The notes: generated by a model from the letters alone, not told the origin. A stretch of 25,268 nucleotides of DNA from Alphaproteobacteria bacterium (GCA_028822575.1 JAPKDN010000002.1:1-25268); one strand, 5' to 3'. Numbered from the stretch's first letter, positions 16,435-24,043 are shown. A program made the numbers and translations.

Positions 16435-17583
16435 TCAGGCCCGGTGGGGTTCCAAGATCTGGCGGATCGCCAGCCCGTCGGCCAACTGATCGAACCCTTC
16501 ATTGATCTTATCAAACCCGATGCTCCGGTTGATCAGCTGGTCGACCGGCAACCGGCCCTGACGATACAGCTCAATATAGCGGGGGATATCCCGCACCGGC
16601 ACACAGCTGCCCATATAGCTACCACGGATTGCTTTTTCCGAATTCACAATATCGCCCGGGTTGAACGAGAATAGCTTGGCGTTCGGGCCAGTATTCGGGA
16701 CCAGGCCGACCACGATCACCTCGCCGCCGGTGCGCAACGACTTGTAGCAGGTCTCGGTTGCGGCGATGGTTCCCGAGAATTCGAAGGCGTAATCAACACC
16801 GCCATTGCTGATGTCGAGAATCTGCTGAACATGATCCTCGTCCCGAGCGTTGATGGTGTGGGTCGCGCCAAGTTGACGAGCGAGACCGAGCCGATCGTCG
16901 CTGATATCCACGGCGATAATCTTTTCCGCGCCCGCGACCTTGGCGCCCATCAGGCCGTTCAGGCCGACACCCCCAAGCCCGACACAGGCAACGGTGTCGC
17001 CGGCCCGGATGCGCGCCGTGTTCAACACCGCGCCGACCCCGGTCATCACCGCACAGCCAAAGATTGCCGCGTCGGCCAGTGGCAGGTCCTTGTCGACCTT
17101 CACCGCCGTGCCCCGGTCGATGACCGCGTATTCGGCGAAGCAGGAGACTCCGGACTGATGCGCGATTTCGACGCCTTTGGAATCCCTGAGCCGGCTACCG
17201 CCAGCCATCAAATGTCCCTTGCCCCGCACCGACCCGTGAGTCGAACAGAGTTGTGGGCGTCCGCCTAGGCAATTACCGCATAACCCGCAGGAGGCCGAGA
17301 ACTGAAAGACGATCGGATCACCGACTTTGATGTCACGGACGCCGCGACCGACCTCGACCACTTCGCCTGAGCCTTCGTGGCCCAGGACCAAAGGCATCGG
17401 GCGGGCCCGGTTCCCGTTGATCACCGAAAGATCCGAATGACAGAGACCACCACCCGCGATCTTAATCAGCAATTCGCCATCCTGGGGAGGGTCGAGTTCA
17501 ACTTCCTCGATACGCACGGGTTCGGAAATCGCGTAAGGGCGCTTGGCGCCGGTTTCACGAAGGACGGCAGCTTTCATCTTCAT
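16435..17583 (-). CDS. Zinc-dependent alcohol dehydrogenase (MDR family)
   Basis: 382 residues, the usual size for medium-chain zinc dehydrogenases. Catalytic zinc ligands are C48 (GGLCHSD), H69 within GHE, and C177. The structural zinc site has four cysteines at 99, 102, 105 and 113. The NAD-binding GLGGVG is at 202-207, followed by an acidic AVDISDD, which favours NAD over NADP. The chemistry is reversible oxidation of an alcohol to an aldehyde or ketone; the substrate cannot be told, though the class resembles class III and aryl-alcohol dehydrogenases. The frame is open to 17709, but the ATG at 17583 is used: GGAG lies 7 nt upstream and the protein then begins in the family manner (MKAAVLRE). 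It is divergent from the PhyH-like gene, with a shared 158-bp promoter region. Confidence 0.92.
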   Translation of the reverse strand: MKMKAAVLRETGAKRPYAISEPVRIEEVELDPPQDGELLIKIAGGGLCHSDLSVINGNRARPMPLVLGHEGSGEVVEVGRGVRDIKVGDPIVFQFSASCGLCGNCLGGRPQLCSTHGSVRGKGHLMAGGSRLRDSKGVEIAHQSGVSCFAEYAVIDRGTAVKVDKDLPLADAAIFGCAVMTGVGAVLNTARIRAGDTVACVGLGGVGLNGLMGAKVAGAEKIIAVDISDDRLGLARQLGATHTINARDEDHVQQILDISNGGVDYAFEFSGTIAATETCYKSLRTGGEVIVVGLVPNTGPNAKLFSFNPGDIVNSEKAIRGSYMGSCVPVRDIPRYIELYRQGRLPVDQLINRSIGFDKINEGFDQLADGLAIRQILEPHRA

Positions 17584-17741
17584 CGGTCTTCTCCGTTCCG
17601 GCGGTGCCGGAGATCGTTGGCGAGTCTGGTAACCAGATATGGGATGATCCGGTGCCGGTTCGTCAAGCCATCCGTGAGGACGCTTGCGGGAGAAATCGCC
17701 CAAGCGCATCCTTCTATTAAGAAATCACAGGGACGATCACG
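17584..17741. promoter_or_regulatory. Divergent promoter region with a GntR/FadR-like palindrome
   Basis: This gap should contain the promoters of both the alcohol dehydrogenase and the PhyH-like gene. TCTGGTAACCAGA at 17625-17637 is a perfect 6-bp inverted repeat around one base. Half-sites GGT and ACC are typical of FadR-subfamily GntR regulators, but no regulator gene lies in the window. CCGG-N5-CCGG and CCGGTGCCGG repeats are also present. Confidence 0.45.
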
Positions 17742-18740
17742 ATGAAGCCTTGGACCCACGCTGACTTACCAAAAGCCACGCGCGACCAGGAAAGGGTCCG
17801 CGCCGATATTGATGCTTGGGGCTATGGATTGCTGGAAGACGCGTTGGAGGAACCGCTGTTCACCAGGGCCCAAACCCGAATCGCGGACCAGGCCGTGGCC
17901 GAGCTGCAACTTGGCCAGGCATTCGAGGATGGAGGCCCTACTCAGCAATGGGGCGAGTTCCGCGATGAGAACGGCAAGATCCGCGTCGAGGCGTTCACCG
18001 CCGCCAATGGCGGGATCAATCAGCGGGTCTGGCTGTTGCCGAACAAGGGTGAGGTTTTCCTTGAAATTCTAGAGCTCGACCATCTCCATGAAATGGTAGA
18101 AAATGTGCTGGGAGAGGAGTTTCAGCTTTCGTCCTTCTCGGCGAACACCGCAAAACCGGGCGGCATCAAAATGAACCTGCACACCGACCAGTGGTGGGCG
18201 CCTGAGCCGACCCGACCTGGCCGCCGCAATCTTCCCGTTGGATCCATGACCCGAACTCGGTTCGATGTTGACCCCGGACGTGACGGCACCGCCGACATGA
18301 TGGCGCCGGCTGCGGTCTCGAATATCTTGGTGATGATGAACGATTTCACCGATGCGAATGGGGCCACCAGGCTGGTTCCAGGTAGCCATCTGGCCGGCCG
18401 CCACCCGGACCCAGTGCGCGACGCCGCGGTCGAGACCATCGCCGCCGAGGGCCCGGCGGGCACCGCGATCATCACCGACGGTCGGGTTTGGCATGGCACC
18501 GGCAACAACCGGTCGGACGATAACCGCACGGCCCTGATTCTGACCTATTGCGGCCCGCAATACCGCCCTCAGGTCAACTATACGGTCGCCATGGATCGCG
18601 AGATCCTGGCCACTGCCTCCGACCGACTGAAAACTCTGTTCGGGCTCAAGGTCTGGTGGGCCTATGGACGAACAGGCAATCCGAGCGTTGAGTTCATAGA
18701 CCCGACACAAACCGCGTTGGGCGCGCTGCGCCCGGACTGA
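17742..18740 (+). CDS. Phytanoyl-CoA dioxygenase (PhyH) family Fe(II)/2-oxoglutarate oxygenase
   Basis: 332 residues. The iron-binding facial triad is visible: H147 and D149 in LHTDQWW, and H251 in VWHGTG. R262 in NRTALILTYC is the likely 2-oxoglutarate anchor. GATRLVPGSHLAGRH (207-221) is the typical PhyH turn before the distal histidine. These enzymes hydroxylate an unactivated carbon of an acyl-CoA or small molecule, using O2 and 2-oxoglutarate. Start ATG at 17742, with AGGGA about 8 nt upstream. The class III CoA-transferase gene follows 40 nt downstream on the same strand and is probably co-transcribed, which suits a pathway that activates and oxidises an organic acid. Substrate unknown. 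Confidence 0.88.
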   Translation: MKPWTHADLPKATRDQERVRADIDAWGYGLLEDALEEPLFTRAQTRIADQAVAELQLGQAFEDGGPTQQWGEFRDENGKIRVEAFTAANGGINQRVWLLPNKGEVFLEILELDHLHEMVENVLGEEFQLSSFSANTAKPGGIKMNLHTDQWWAPEPTRPGRRNLPVGSMTRTRFDVDPGRDGTADMMAPAAVSNILVMMNDFTDANGATRLVPGSHLAGRHPDPVRDAAVETIAAEGPAGTAIITDGRVWHGTGNNRSDDNRTALILTYCGPQYRPQVNYTVAMDREILATASDRLKTLFGLKVWWAYGRTGNPSVEFIDPTQTALGALRPD

Positions 18741-18780
18741 TTACACGTACCCATAACGCAAGCAATAGGGAGACGGGACC

Positions 18781-19977
18781 ATGAGCAAGGCGCTCGACGG
18801 TATTCGCGTCATAGACATGACTCACAACCAGGCGGGGCCCGCCTGCACCCAAATGCTCGCCTGGCTCGGCGCCGACGTGATTAAGTTGGAGGAGCCCGGC
18901 AAGGGCGACGTGGCGCGCACGAACATGAAAGACAAGGAGGACAGCGATAGCCTGTTCTTTCTGATCTTGAACGCGAACAAACAGAGCCTGACCCTAAATC
19001 TCAAAACCGACGAGGGTAAGGCGTTGTTCAAGGAGGTCATCGCGTCGGCCGATGTATTGGTCGAGAACTTCGGCCCCGGCGCGCTGGACCGGCTTGGCCT
19101 CGGCTACGACGTGCTCTCCGAGATCAACGAGCGGTTGGTCTATGCGACCATCAAGGGCTTCGGCACCTACGGACCCTACAGCGATTTCAAAAGCTTCGAG
19201 CCGATAGCCCAGGCCATGGGTGGCGCCATGTGCGCGACCGGCTTTCCAGACAATCCACCAACCTTTGTGTGGCCGGCCATCGGCGATTCCGGCACTGGCA
19301 TGCATATGGCGATCGGCATCCTCGCCGCTTTGCAGCAGCGCCACGCCACTGGCAAGGGCCAAGAGGTCGAGGTCTCGATGCAGGACAGCGTCGTCAACAT
19401 CATGCGCATCAGCCTGCGCGACCATCAGCGCCTGGGCGGCGTGCAGCCCAGGGCCGGCAATCAGCTTGGCAAGAACGTCCCCGGCTCGACTTACCCTTGT
19501 GCCCCGGGCGGGCCGAATGACTACATATTCATCTTTGCCCAACAACAAATGTGGAAAGCTTTCGCTACCGCGATCGAGCGCCCGGACATTATCGACGATC
19601 CGCGTTATGCGACCACCGAGGCGCGTTGGGAAAACCGGGACACCCTAAACCCTATCATCGAAGGTTGGACCCGACAGAGGACCAAGCACGAGGCGATGAA
19701 GATCCTCGGTGACGCCGGCGTGCCCAGCGGGGCCTGCCAGGATACCGGCGAAATATTCGAGGACCCTCACCTGCGCGAGCGTGAGATGGTCCTTGACCTC
19801 GACTACCCACCCCGCGGGACCTATCAGATGGTCGGCTGTCCGGTAAAGTTGTCGGATTCACCGGCCGATATCCAACGCCCTCCCATGCTGGGAGAACATA
19901 CCGACGCCTTGCTCGGCGATATCTGCGGCACAGATTCACAAACCCTCGCTCGATTGCACGAGGAGGGGGTTATTTAA
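18781..19977 (+). CDS. CaiB/BaiF class III acyl-CoA transferase
   Basis: 398 residues, normal for the family. The N-terminus (LDGIRVIDMTHNQAGPACTQ) holds the conserved CoA-binding region, including Q17. ADVIKLEEPGKGD follows at 31-43. D169 in GDSGTG is the catalytic aspartate that forms the acyl anhydride, at the same residue number as in formyl-CoA transferase Frc. VLVENFGPG at 92-100 is also conserved. The reaction moves CoA between two carboxylic acids, here probably to activate the acid handled by neighbouring oxygenases and the crotonase. GGGAG lies shortly before the ATG. Specificity cannot be read from sequence. A hairpin 3 nt after the stop (19981-20003) may end the transcript. Confidence 0.93.
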   Translation: MSKALDGIRVIDMTHNQAGPACTQMLAWLGADVIKLEEPGKGDVARTNMKDKEDSDSLFFLILNANKQSLTLNLKTDEGKALFKEVIASADVLVENFGPGALDRLGLGYDVLSEINERLVYATIKGFGTYGPYSDFKSFEPIAQAMGGAMCATGFPDNPPTFVWPAIGDSGTGMHMAIGILAALQQRHATGKGQEVEVSMQDSVVNIMRISLRDHQRLGGVQPRAGNQLGKNVPGSTYPCAPGGPNDYIFIFAQQQMWKAFATAIERPDIIDDPRYATTEARWENRDTLNPIIEGWTRQRTKHEAMKILGDAGVPSGACQDTGEIFEDPHLREREMVLDLDYPPRGTYQMVGCPVKLSDSPADIQRPPMLGEHTDALLGDICGTDSQTLARLHEEGVI

Positions 19978-19980
19978 GCG

Positions 19981-20003
19981 CCAGCTTCTAATATCGAAGC
20001 TGG
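19981..20003. terminator. Hairpin just after the CoA-transferase gene
   Basis: CCAGCTTC at 19981-19988 pairs with GAAGCTGG at 19996-20003, a perfect 8-bp stem with a 7-nt loop. It begins 3 nt after the TAA. There is no T-run, so it may be a weak terminator or 3' end protector. It also overlaps the stop codon of the decayed methyltransferase on the other strand. Confidence 0.4.
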
Positions 20004-20718
20004 AGGCCACGCATCCACAGCCACGGCGCCGCGGTTGTGTGATCCAGCATGACCAAATGGCCAGAAGAGGTGCCAGGGATTGAAATCCCGGCACCTCTTC
20101 TGGCTGGATTTCGCTTTGGCGGATCACCGTAATCTCATGAGTGTGTTGGAAATACTGGGCCAACGCCAGACCGGTGAACACCCCGGACGCGAAAAGCGTT
20201 TGGACCAACAGCTCCGAGCCGGCCATTGCCTCTGAGGGAAACGCGGTCAGCGCCCTCTATGTCAATCCAAAACAGGGCACCGGGGTCGGCATGCCGCAAA
20301 AGATTTTCCTTGGAACACTCACCAAGAACCGTGACCCAGTCCGCGACACCATTGACGGTCGCGGTTCGTAACGTCGCCAAACGGGCCCTGGGATCGATAT
20401 CGTAGGCCGTCACGGTACTTCTGGCGTCGCGTCGCGCGAAGCCCACGGCATGGGAGACCTCCGCCGGACCCAATGTTGACGACACGGTCCCAGACATCAC
20501 CGCCAACGGCGATATCCCACAACTCGTGCTCGTAAACGCCGAGCAGTTTGGCGATTGAGGGGTCTCCGGTAGGATGATCCGCCGCCAGTTTCAAACCCTC
20601 CAACGGTCCACGCATGACCACGTCGCTTTTCGGTAACCTCAATCGGGAAAACGCGATGCGACACGGCCCGAAAGACCGAGAGCAAACAATTCCAGAGTCT
20701 TGTCAGATGGGGTTTCAA
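19988..20718 (-). pseudogene. Decayed FkbM-like SAM methyltransferase with multiple frameshifts
   Basis: The minus strand carries a methyltransferase readable only by joining frames. One frame gives VVMRGPLEGLKLAAD and, further on, WDRVVNIGSG, the SAM-binding loop. A single extra G near 20460 moves the reading to EVSHAVGFARRDARS, TAYDIDPRARLATLR and LFWIDIEGAD. A second +1 shift near 20235 moves it to AMAGSELLVQTLFASG and FQHTHEITVI. The C-terminus LDHTTAAPWLWMRGLQLRY, with its TAG at 19988, returns to the second frame after the palindrome at 20060-20104. The N-terminal part may need another shift (MKPHLTRLWNCLLSVF from 20718). Motif order matches FkbM-type enzymes, which methylate sugars or polysaccharides. 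It is non-functional as written unless the indels are sequencing errors. Confidence 0.7.
20060..20104. repeat. Long palindromic hairpin within the methyltransferase pseudogene
   Basis: CCAGAAGAGGTGCC at 20061-20074 is perfectly inverted as GGCACCTCTTCTGG at 20090-20103, plus one more G-C pair outside. Inside, GGGAT and ATCCC pair around a 4-nt loop, with a single A bulge at 20075. The stem has about 20 pairs in 45 bases. No T-run follows on either strand, so it does not look like a standard terminator. It could be a palindromic repeat element or an inverted duplication. Confidence 0.8.
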
Positions 20719-20852
20719 ACCCGCAAGATAATCGAGGTCTCAATCGAAAATCGGCATTGGCTTATTTCGACGGGTGGAAAGGATGCGTTAGGCTATCACT
20801 GGTACCGAACCCAGACCAGTACCCAGCATCGTTGGCCAAAGGGAGTATTCGA

Positions 20853-21611
20853 ATGTCAGGCGTCACGGAAATCGAGAAACGCGGCCGCGTCGCCGTTCTA
20901 CGCTTCAATCGGCCCGATGCTCTCAATGCATTGACGATAGAGCTGGCCTGCGGTATCGCGGATGCCTTGATCACCCTCGACGCCGATGACGCGGTCGATG
21001 GCATCGTGCTCACCGGCGCCGGAGATCGCTCGTTCTGCGCAGGCGTGGATTTGCAAGAAGCGCATGACGTCCAAGTGGCCGACATCGAGAACTGGTTCGG
21101 CACGGTTTGCAACATCTACAAACAAATTCTGCTAACCAACAAACCGGTGATCGCGGCCCTGAACGGGGTTGCGGCGGGTGGTGGTTTTCAGATGGCTTTG
21201 GTTTCGGACCAGCGCGTCGCCCATCCCGGCACCCGCATGGGCCAACCGGAGATCAACGCCAGTATCCCCTCCATCATGGGTTCCTATTGGATGAGCCTGC
21301 ATTTGGGGTGGTCGCGCAATCAGGATCTCTCGATGACCGGCCGTCTGCTCGGCGCCGACGAGGCCAAGGAATGGGGGCTGATCAATCACTTGGTAGAGCG
21401 TGAGGATCTGATTCCCAAGGCCTGCAAGATAGCCGAGAACTTCGCCGCTAAACCCGCCGTCGCCTGGGCGCGCACGAAGGCTCGGTTCCGGGAAATCGCG
21501 CTATCGGGTTTCGAGGAAGCCTTCCGGGCGGGCGTGCTGGGCCAGCAGGAAGCCTATGCCAAGGGCGAGCCGCAAGCCGTGATGGCGGCGTTTCTGAAGA
21601 AGCGGGGGTGA
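20853..21611 (+). CDS. Enoyl-CoA hydratase/isomerase (crotonase) family protein
   Basis: 252 residues. The crotonase oxyanion-hole segments are visible at FCAGVDL (61-67) and AAGGGF (107-112). E133 in GQPEINAS matches the first catalytic glutamate of enoyl-CoA hydratase. By mental alignment, the second (Glu164 in rat hydratase) is D158 in NQDLSMTG, so activity may be isomerase, hydratase or hydrolase. The frame is open to 20700, but the ATG at 20853 is chosen: GGGAG lies about 8 nt upstream and the family N-terminus (VAVLRFNRPDALNAL) follows closely. The upstream 130 bases to the methyltransferase relic should hold its own promoter. Likely acts on the CoA thioester made by the CoA-transferase pathway. 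Substrate unknown. Confidence 0.9.
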   Translation: MSGVTEIEKRGRVAVLRFNRPDALNALTIELACGIADALITLDADDAVDGIVLTGAGDRSFCAGVDLQEAHDVQVADIENWFGTVCNIYKQILLTNKPVIAALNGVAAGGGFQMALVSDQRVAHPGTRMGQPEINASIPSIMGSYWMSLHLGWSRNQDLSMTGRLLGADEAKEWGLINHLVEREDLIPKACKIAENFAAKPAVAWARTKARFREIALSGFEEAFRAGVLGQQEAYAKGEPQAVMAAFLKKRG

Positions 21612-21656
21612 AGGGGGGGTAGAGATTTTACTGTTCATGGTTGTCAAACCCATGAT

Positions 21657-21683
21657 CGAGTGGGCTCACTCGGGGTTTTCTTC
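21657..21683 (+). terminator. Intrinsic terminator after the crotonase gene
   Basis: CGAGTG at 21657-21662 pairs with CACTCG at 21667-21672 around a GGCT loop, followed by GGGTTTTCTT. It lies 46 nt after the crotonase stop. A weaker inverted repeat (TCATGG/CCATGA) precedes it. Confidence 0.6.
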
Positions 21684-21774
21684 CAATCTTCCATATTCGG
21701 CACGATATCGGGTTTGAGGAAGCTCCAAGGGGCGTCGATTCAATCGTCTGTCATTTCTTGAATAATTCTGCGGC

Positions 21775-21930
21775 TTATAATGAATCCATTGAAGCAAAAT
21801 CTTCGTGCAACGCCCGAGCCATCGCCTCTGGTTCCCTATCGAAAGCCGTTAGAAGCGCCGCCGCCGGTCTGCGTCGACCTTGCGCCCAACCTCGCAACGT
21901 ATGAACGCTTATCCGCAGGGCACGCGCGAA
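21775..21930 (-). pseudogene. C-terminal remnant of an XRE-type antitoxin (HigA-like)
   Basis: 51 codons then TAA (21775-21777) on the minus strand. They read FARALRISVHTLRGWAQG, RRRPAAALLTAF, DREPEAMARALHED. This is the recognition-helix and C-terminal pattern of small helix-turn-helix antitoxins, whose usual form is roughly FARRL-IS-TLRNWEQGRR-P followed by REPEA. The N-terminal half is missing: a TAA at 21931-21933 replaces the codon before Phe, where a sense codon is normally found, and there is no start. It lies just downstream of a toxin remnant in the same frame, the usual higBA order. A deletion seems to have joined the toxin's C-terminus to the antitoxin's middle. Confidence 0.7.
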
Positions 21931-21933
21931 TTA

Positions 21934-22062
21934 TTTGGGAGCGACGGACCCGTCCTCGGATCGCAGCGGCATGGTGTCATCATGGTAGAAGTGAATCACT
22001 CGCGCTCCTCCACTCTTTCCGCGGCCTTTCGCCTTTGTGTAAAGTGGGGATGGCGCGTCCGC
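21934..22062 (-). pseudogene. Remnant of a RelE/HigB-type toxin
   Basis: On the minus strand the segment from about 22038 to 21964 reads TKAKGRGKSGGARVIHFYHD followed by DTMPL. The string GRGKSGGARVI is characteristic of RelE/HigB toxins (COG4737-like), where it precedes a strand such as YYWHDDD and then a conserved YLLTIYAKNE. That last part is absent. The frame runs into an unrelated tail (RSEDGSVAPK) and stops at 21931. No credible start or N-terminal half could be found upstream, where the sequence becomes the 5' region of the first TauD-like gene. Extent at the high-coordinate end is approximate. Confidence 0.6.
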
Positions 22063-22185
22063 GGCAGCCAAAAAACCCATCCCGTCCGTGAAATGACCAC
22101 CCGCGCGCCGGTACGGCCCTGAATCACGCCAGATTTCGTGTATAGTCTTCACATGAAATCCGCGACCTTGGTGGAGATCCAATCC

Positions 22186-23082
22186 ATGTCTATGACCATC
22201 ACCCAGATCCATGACCATTTTGTAGGCGAAATTGGTGGGATCGATCTTCGCAAACCGGTGACGCCGGAACATGCTTTGGAATTGAACCAGGCGCTGGATA
22301 GGCTCGGCGTACTGGTCTTTCACGACCAGGACCTGACCGATGAACAACAACTCGCCTTCACCCTCAATCTCGGAGAGATCGAGCTGGCCATCGGCGGTAA
22401 CGTCACCAAACCGTCCGAACGACGGCTGAGCGTCAAGATGGGCGATGTCAGCAACCTGGATCAGCACGGTAAGGTGCTGGCCAAGGATGACCGGCGGCGG
22501 ATGTTCAATCTCGGTAACCGGCTCTGGCACTCCGACAGTTCCTACCGCGTGATCCCGGCGAAATGCTCGTTGCTGTCGTGCCGGTCGAAACCGGTCGAGG
22601 GTGGCAATACCGAATTCGCCTTCATGCCGGCGGCTTATGACGCGTTGGACGACGAGACCAAGGCCGAGATCGAGGATTTGGTGGCTGAGCATTCGCTGAT
22701 CTATTCGCGCGGTCAGCTAGGCTTTGGCGATTATTCACCAGAGGAATTGAAGGCCTTCGAGCCGGTCCGACAGGCGCTAGTGCGGATCAACGACTTCACC
22801 GGGCGCAAGGCGGTGTACCTATCCGCGCATATCGGCACCATCATCGGCTGGGAGATGCCGGAGGCGCGCGACTATATCCGCGAGCTGGCGGAACACGCGA
22901 CCCAGCGGGAGTTCGTTCACGCACATCAATGGACGGTCGGAGATCTGGTGATCTGGGACAACCGGCAATGCATGCACCGGGTCCGCCCGTTCAAGGACAC
23001 GGATGAGCCGCGCGACATGCGCCGGACCACGGTGGCCGGCATCGCGCCGACGGCCGAACAGGCGGTGAACCGGGCAGCTTAA
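22186..23082 (+). CDS. TauD/TfdA-family Fe(II)/2-oxoglutarate dioxygenase, copy 1
   Basis: 298 residues. The metal triad is H115, D117 (RLWHSDSSY) and H264 (NRQCMHRVRPF). Arg279/280 in MRRTTVAG is the 2-oxoglutarate anchor typical of the family. FHDQDLTDEQQ at 45-55 is the conserved early motif. The family oxidises and cleaves sulfonates (TauD), aryloxyacetates (TfdA) or related small acids. The ATG at 22186 is chosen because GGAG lies 9 nt upstream and it gives exactly the same length and N-terminus as the next gene; the frame is open to 22138. It aligns without gaps to copy 2, 31 nt downstream, so they are tandem duplicates. Its leader overlaps a decayed toxin gene on the other strand. Substrate unknown. 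Confidence 0.92.
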   Translation: MSMTITQIHDHFVGEIGGIDLRKPVTPEHALELNQALDRLGVLVFHDQDLTDEQQLAFTLNLGEIELAIGGNVTKPSERRLSVKMGDVSNLDQHGKVLAKDDRRRMFNLGNRLWHSDSSYRVIPAKCSLLSCRSKPVEGGNTEFAFMPAAYDALDDETKAEIEDLVAEHSLIYSRGQLGFGDYSPEELKAFEPVRQALVRINDFTGRKAVYLSAHIGTIIGWEMPEARDYIRELAEHATQREFVHAHQWTVGDLVIWDNRQCMHRVRPFKDTDEPRDMRRTTVAGIAPTAEQAVNRAA

Positions 23083-23113
23083 CCACAAAACCAGGCAATA
23101 GGGAGGCGCTGAA

Positions 23114-24010
23114 ATGAGCATCTCGATCAAACAGTTGCACGAGCATTTCGTGGGTGAAGTCAATGGTATCGATCTGCGTGAACCCCTGTCCGCTGACCAA
23201 GCGCGGGAAATCCATGAAGGCATGGACCGCTTTGGCATTTTGATCTTTCACGACCAAGATCTGACCGATGATCAGCAGGTCGCCTATACACGGAACTTCG
23301 GTGAGATTGAACTCGCCGTTGGCTCCAATGTTTTCAAGGAAGATCAGCGACGTCTGCGTCTGGAAATGGCCGATGTCAGCAATCTCGACCAGGATGGACA
23401 GGTTCTCGCGCGCAACGACCGGCGACGAATGTTTGGTCTTGGCAACCGGCTCTGGCATTCCGACAGTTCGTTCCGGGTGACGCCATCGAAATTCTCGTTG
23501 TTGTCCTGCCGGTCCAAGCCGCCAAGCGGCGGGAACACCGAGTTCGCCTTCATGCCGGCGGCCTATGACGCGCTTGATGAATCGACCAAGGCGGAGATCG
23601 AGGACCTGGTGACCGAACACTCTCTGATTCACAGTCGCGGCAAGCTCGGCTTCGCGGATTTCAGCGCTGAAGAAAAAAAGACCTTCGAGCCGGTGCGCCA
23701 TGCCCTTGTGCGGCAAAACGCTTTCACCGACCGCAAGACGATCTATCTGTCCGCGCATATCGGCACGATCATCGGTTGGCAAGTGCCCGAGGCGCGCGAC
23801 TTCATCCGCGAGCTAACCGAGCACGCGACACAGCGCAGGTTCGTCCATGCCCATGAATGGCGCCTTGGCGATTTGGTGATGTGGGACAATCGCCAAAATA
23901 TGCATCGGGTCCGCCCCTTCAGGGATACCGGCGTGGTGCGCGACATGCGCCGGACCACGGTGGCCGGAGAGGGCCAAACGGCGGCTCAAGCGGTGGACCG
24001 CGCCGCTTAA
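23114..24010 (+). CDS. TauD/TfdA-family Fe(II)/2-oxoglutarate dioxygenase, copy 2
   Basis: 298 residues, the same length as copy 1 and alignable end to end without gaps. Shared blocks include FHDQDLTD, NRLWHSDSS, GGNTEFAFMPAAYDALD and YLSAHIGTIIGW. Iron ligands are H115, D117 and H264, and the 2-oxoglutarate-binding arginine is in MRRTTVAGEG. Differences gather at residues 70-100 and 180-210 and around the active site (SFRVTPSKFSLL here against SYRVIPAKCSLL), which suggests altered specificity rather than simple dosage. GGGAGG lies 9 nt before the ATG. It is 31 nt after copy 1 and 33 nt before copy 3, so the three are almost certainly one operon. Substrate unknown. Confidence 0.92.
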   Translation: MSISIKQLHEHFVGEVNGIDLREPLSADQAREIHEGMDRFGILIFHDQDLTDDQQVAYTRNFGEIELAVGSNVFKEDQRRLRLEMADVSNLDQDGQVLARNDRRRMFGLGNRLWHSDSSFRVTPSKFSLLSCRSKPPSGGNTEFAFMPAAYDALDESTKAEIEDLVTEHSLIHSRGKLGFADFSAEEKKTFEPVRHALVRQNAFTDRKTIYLSAHIGTIIGWQVPEARDFIRELTEHATQRRFVHAHEWRLGDLVMWDNRQNMHRVRPFRDTGVVRDMRRTTVAGEGQTAAQAVDRAA

Positions 24011-24043
24011 TCGACTTTCAGAGTTACACTTAAGGAGGCCGCC

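Noticed and set aside
18069..18710. 213-residue minus-strand open frame
   Set aside because: Opposite the PhyH-like gene, whose iron ligands are intact; no support of its own.
18994..19548. 184-residue minus-strand open frame
   Set aside because: Opposite the CoA-transferase gene; shadow frame.
20135..20506. 123-residue minus-strand open frame as an intact small gene
   Set aside because: It is the middle part of a methyltransferase continued in other frames on both sides, so it was treated as part of a pseudogene.
21780..22091. 103-residue plus-strand open frame
   Set aside because: Pro/Arg-rich with no motif; the opposite strand holds the toxin-antitoxin remnants that explain the open reading.
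21931..22692. 253-residue minus-strand open frame as one gene
   Set aside because: Most of it is antisense to TauD-like copy 1, and the similar frame at 22991-23782 is the matching antisense of copy 2. Only its last part (below about 22062) carries a real signal, the toxin remnant.
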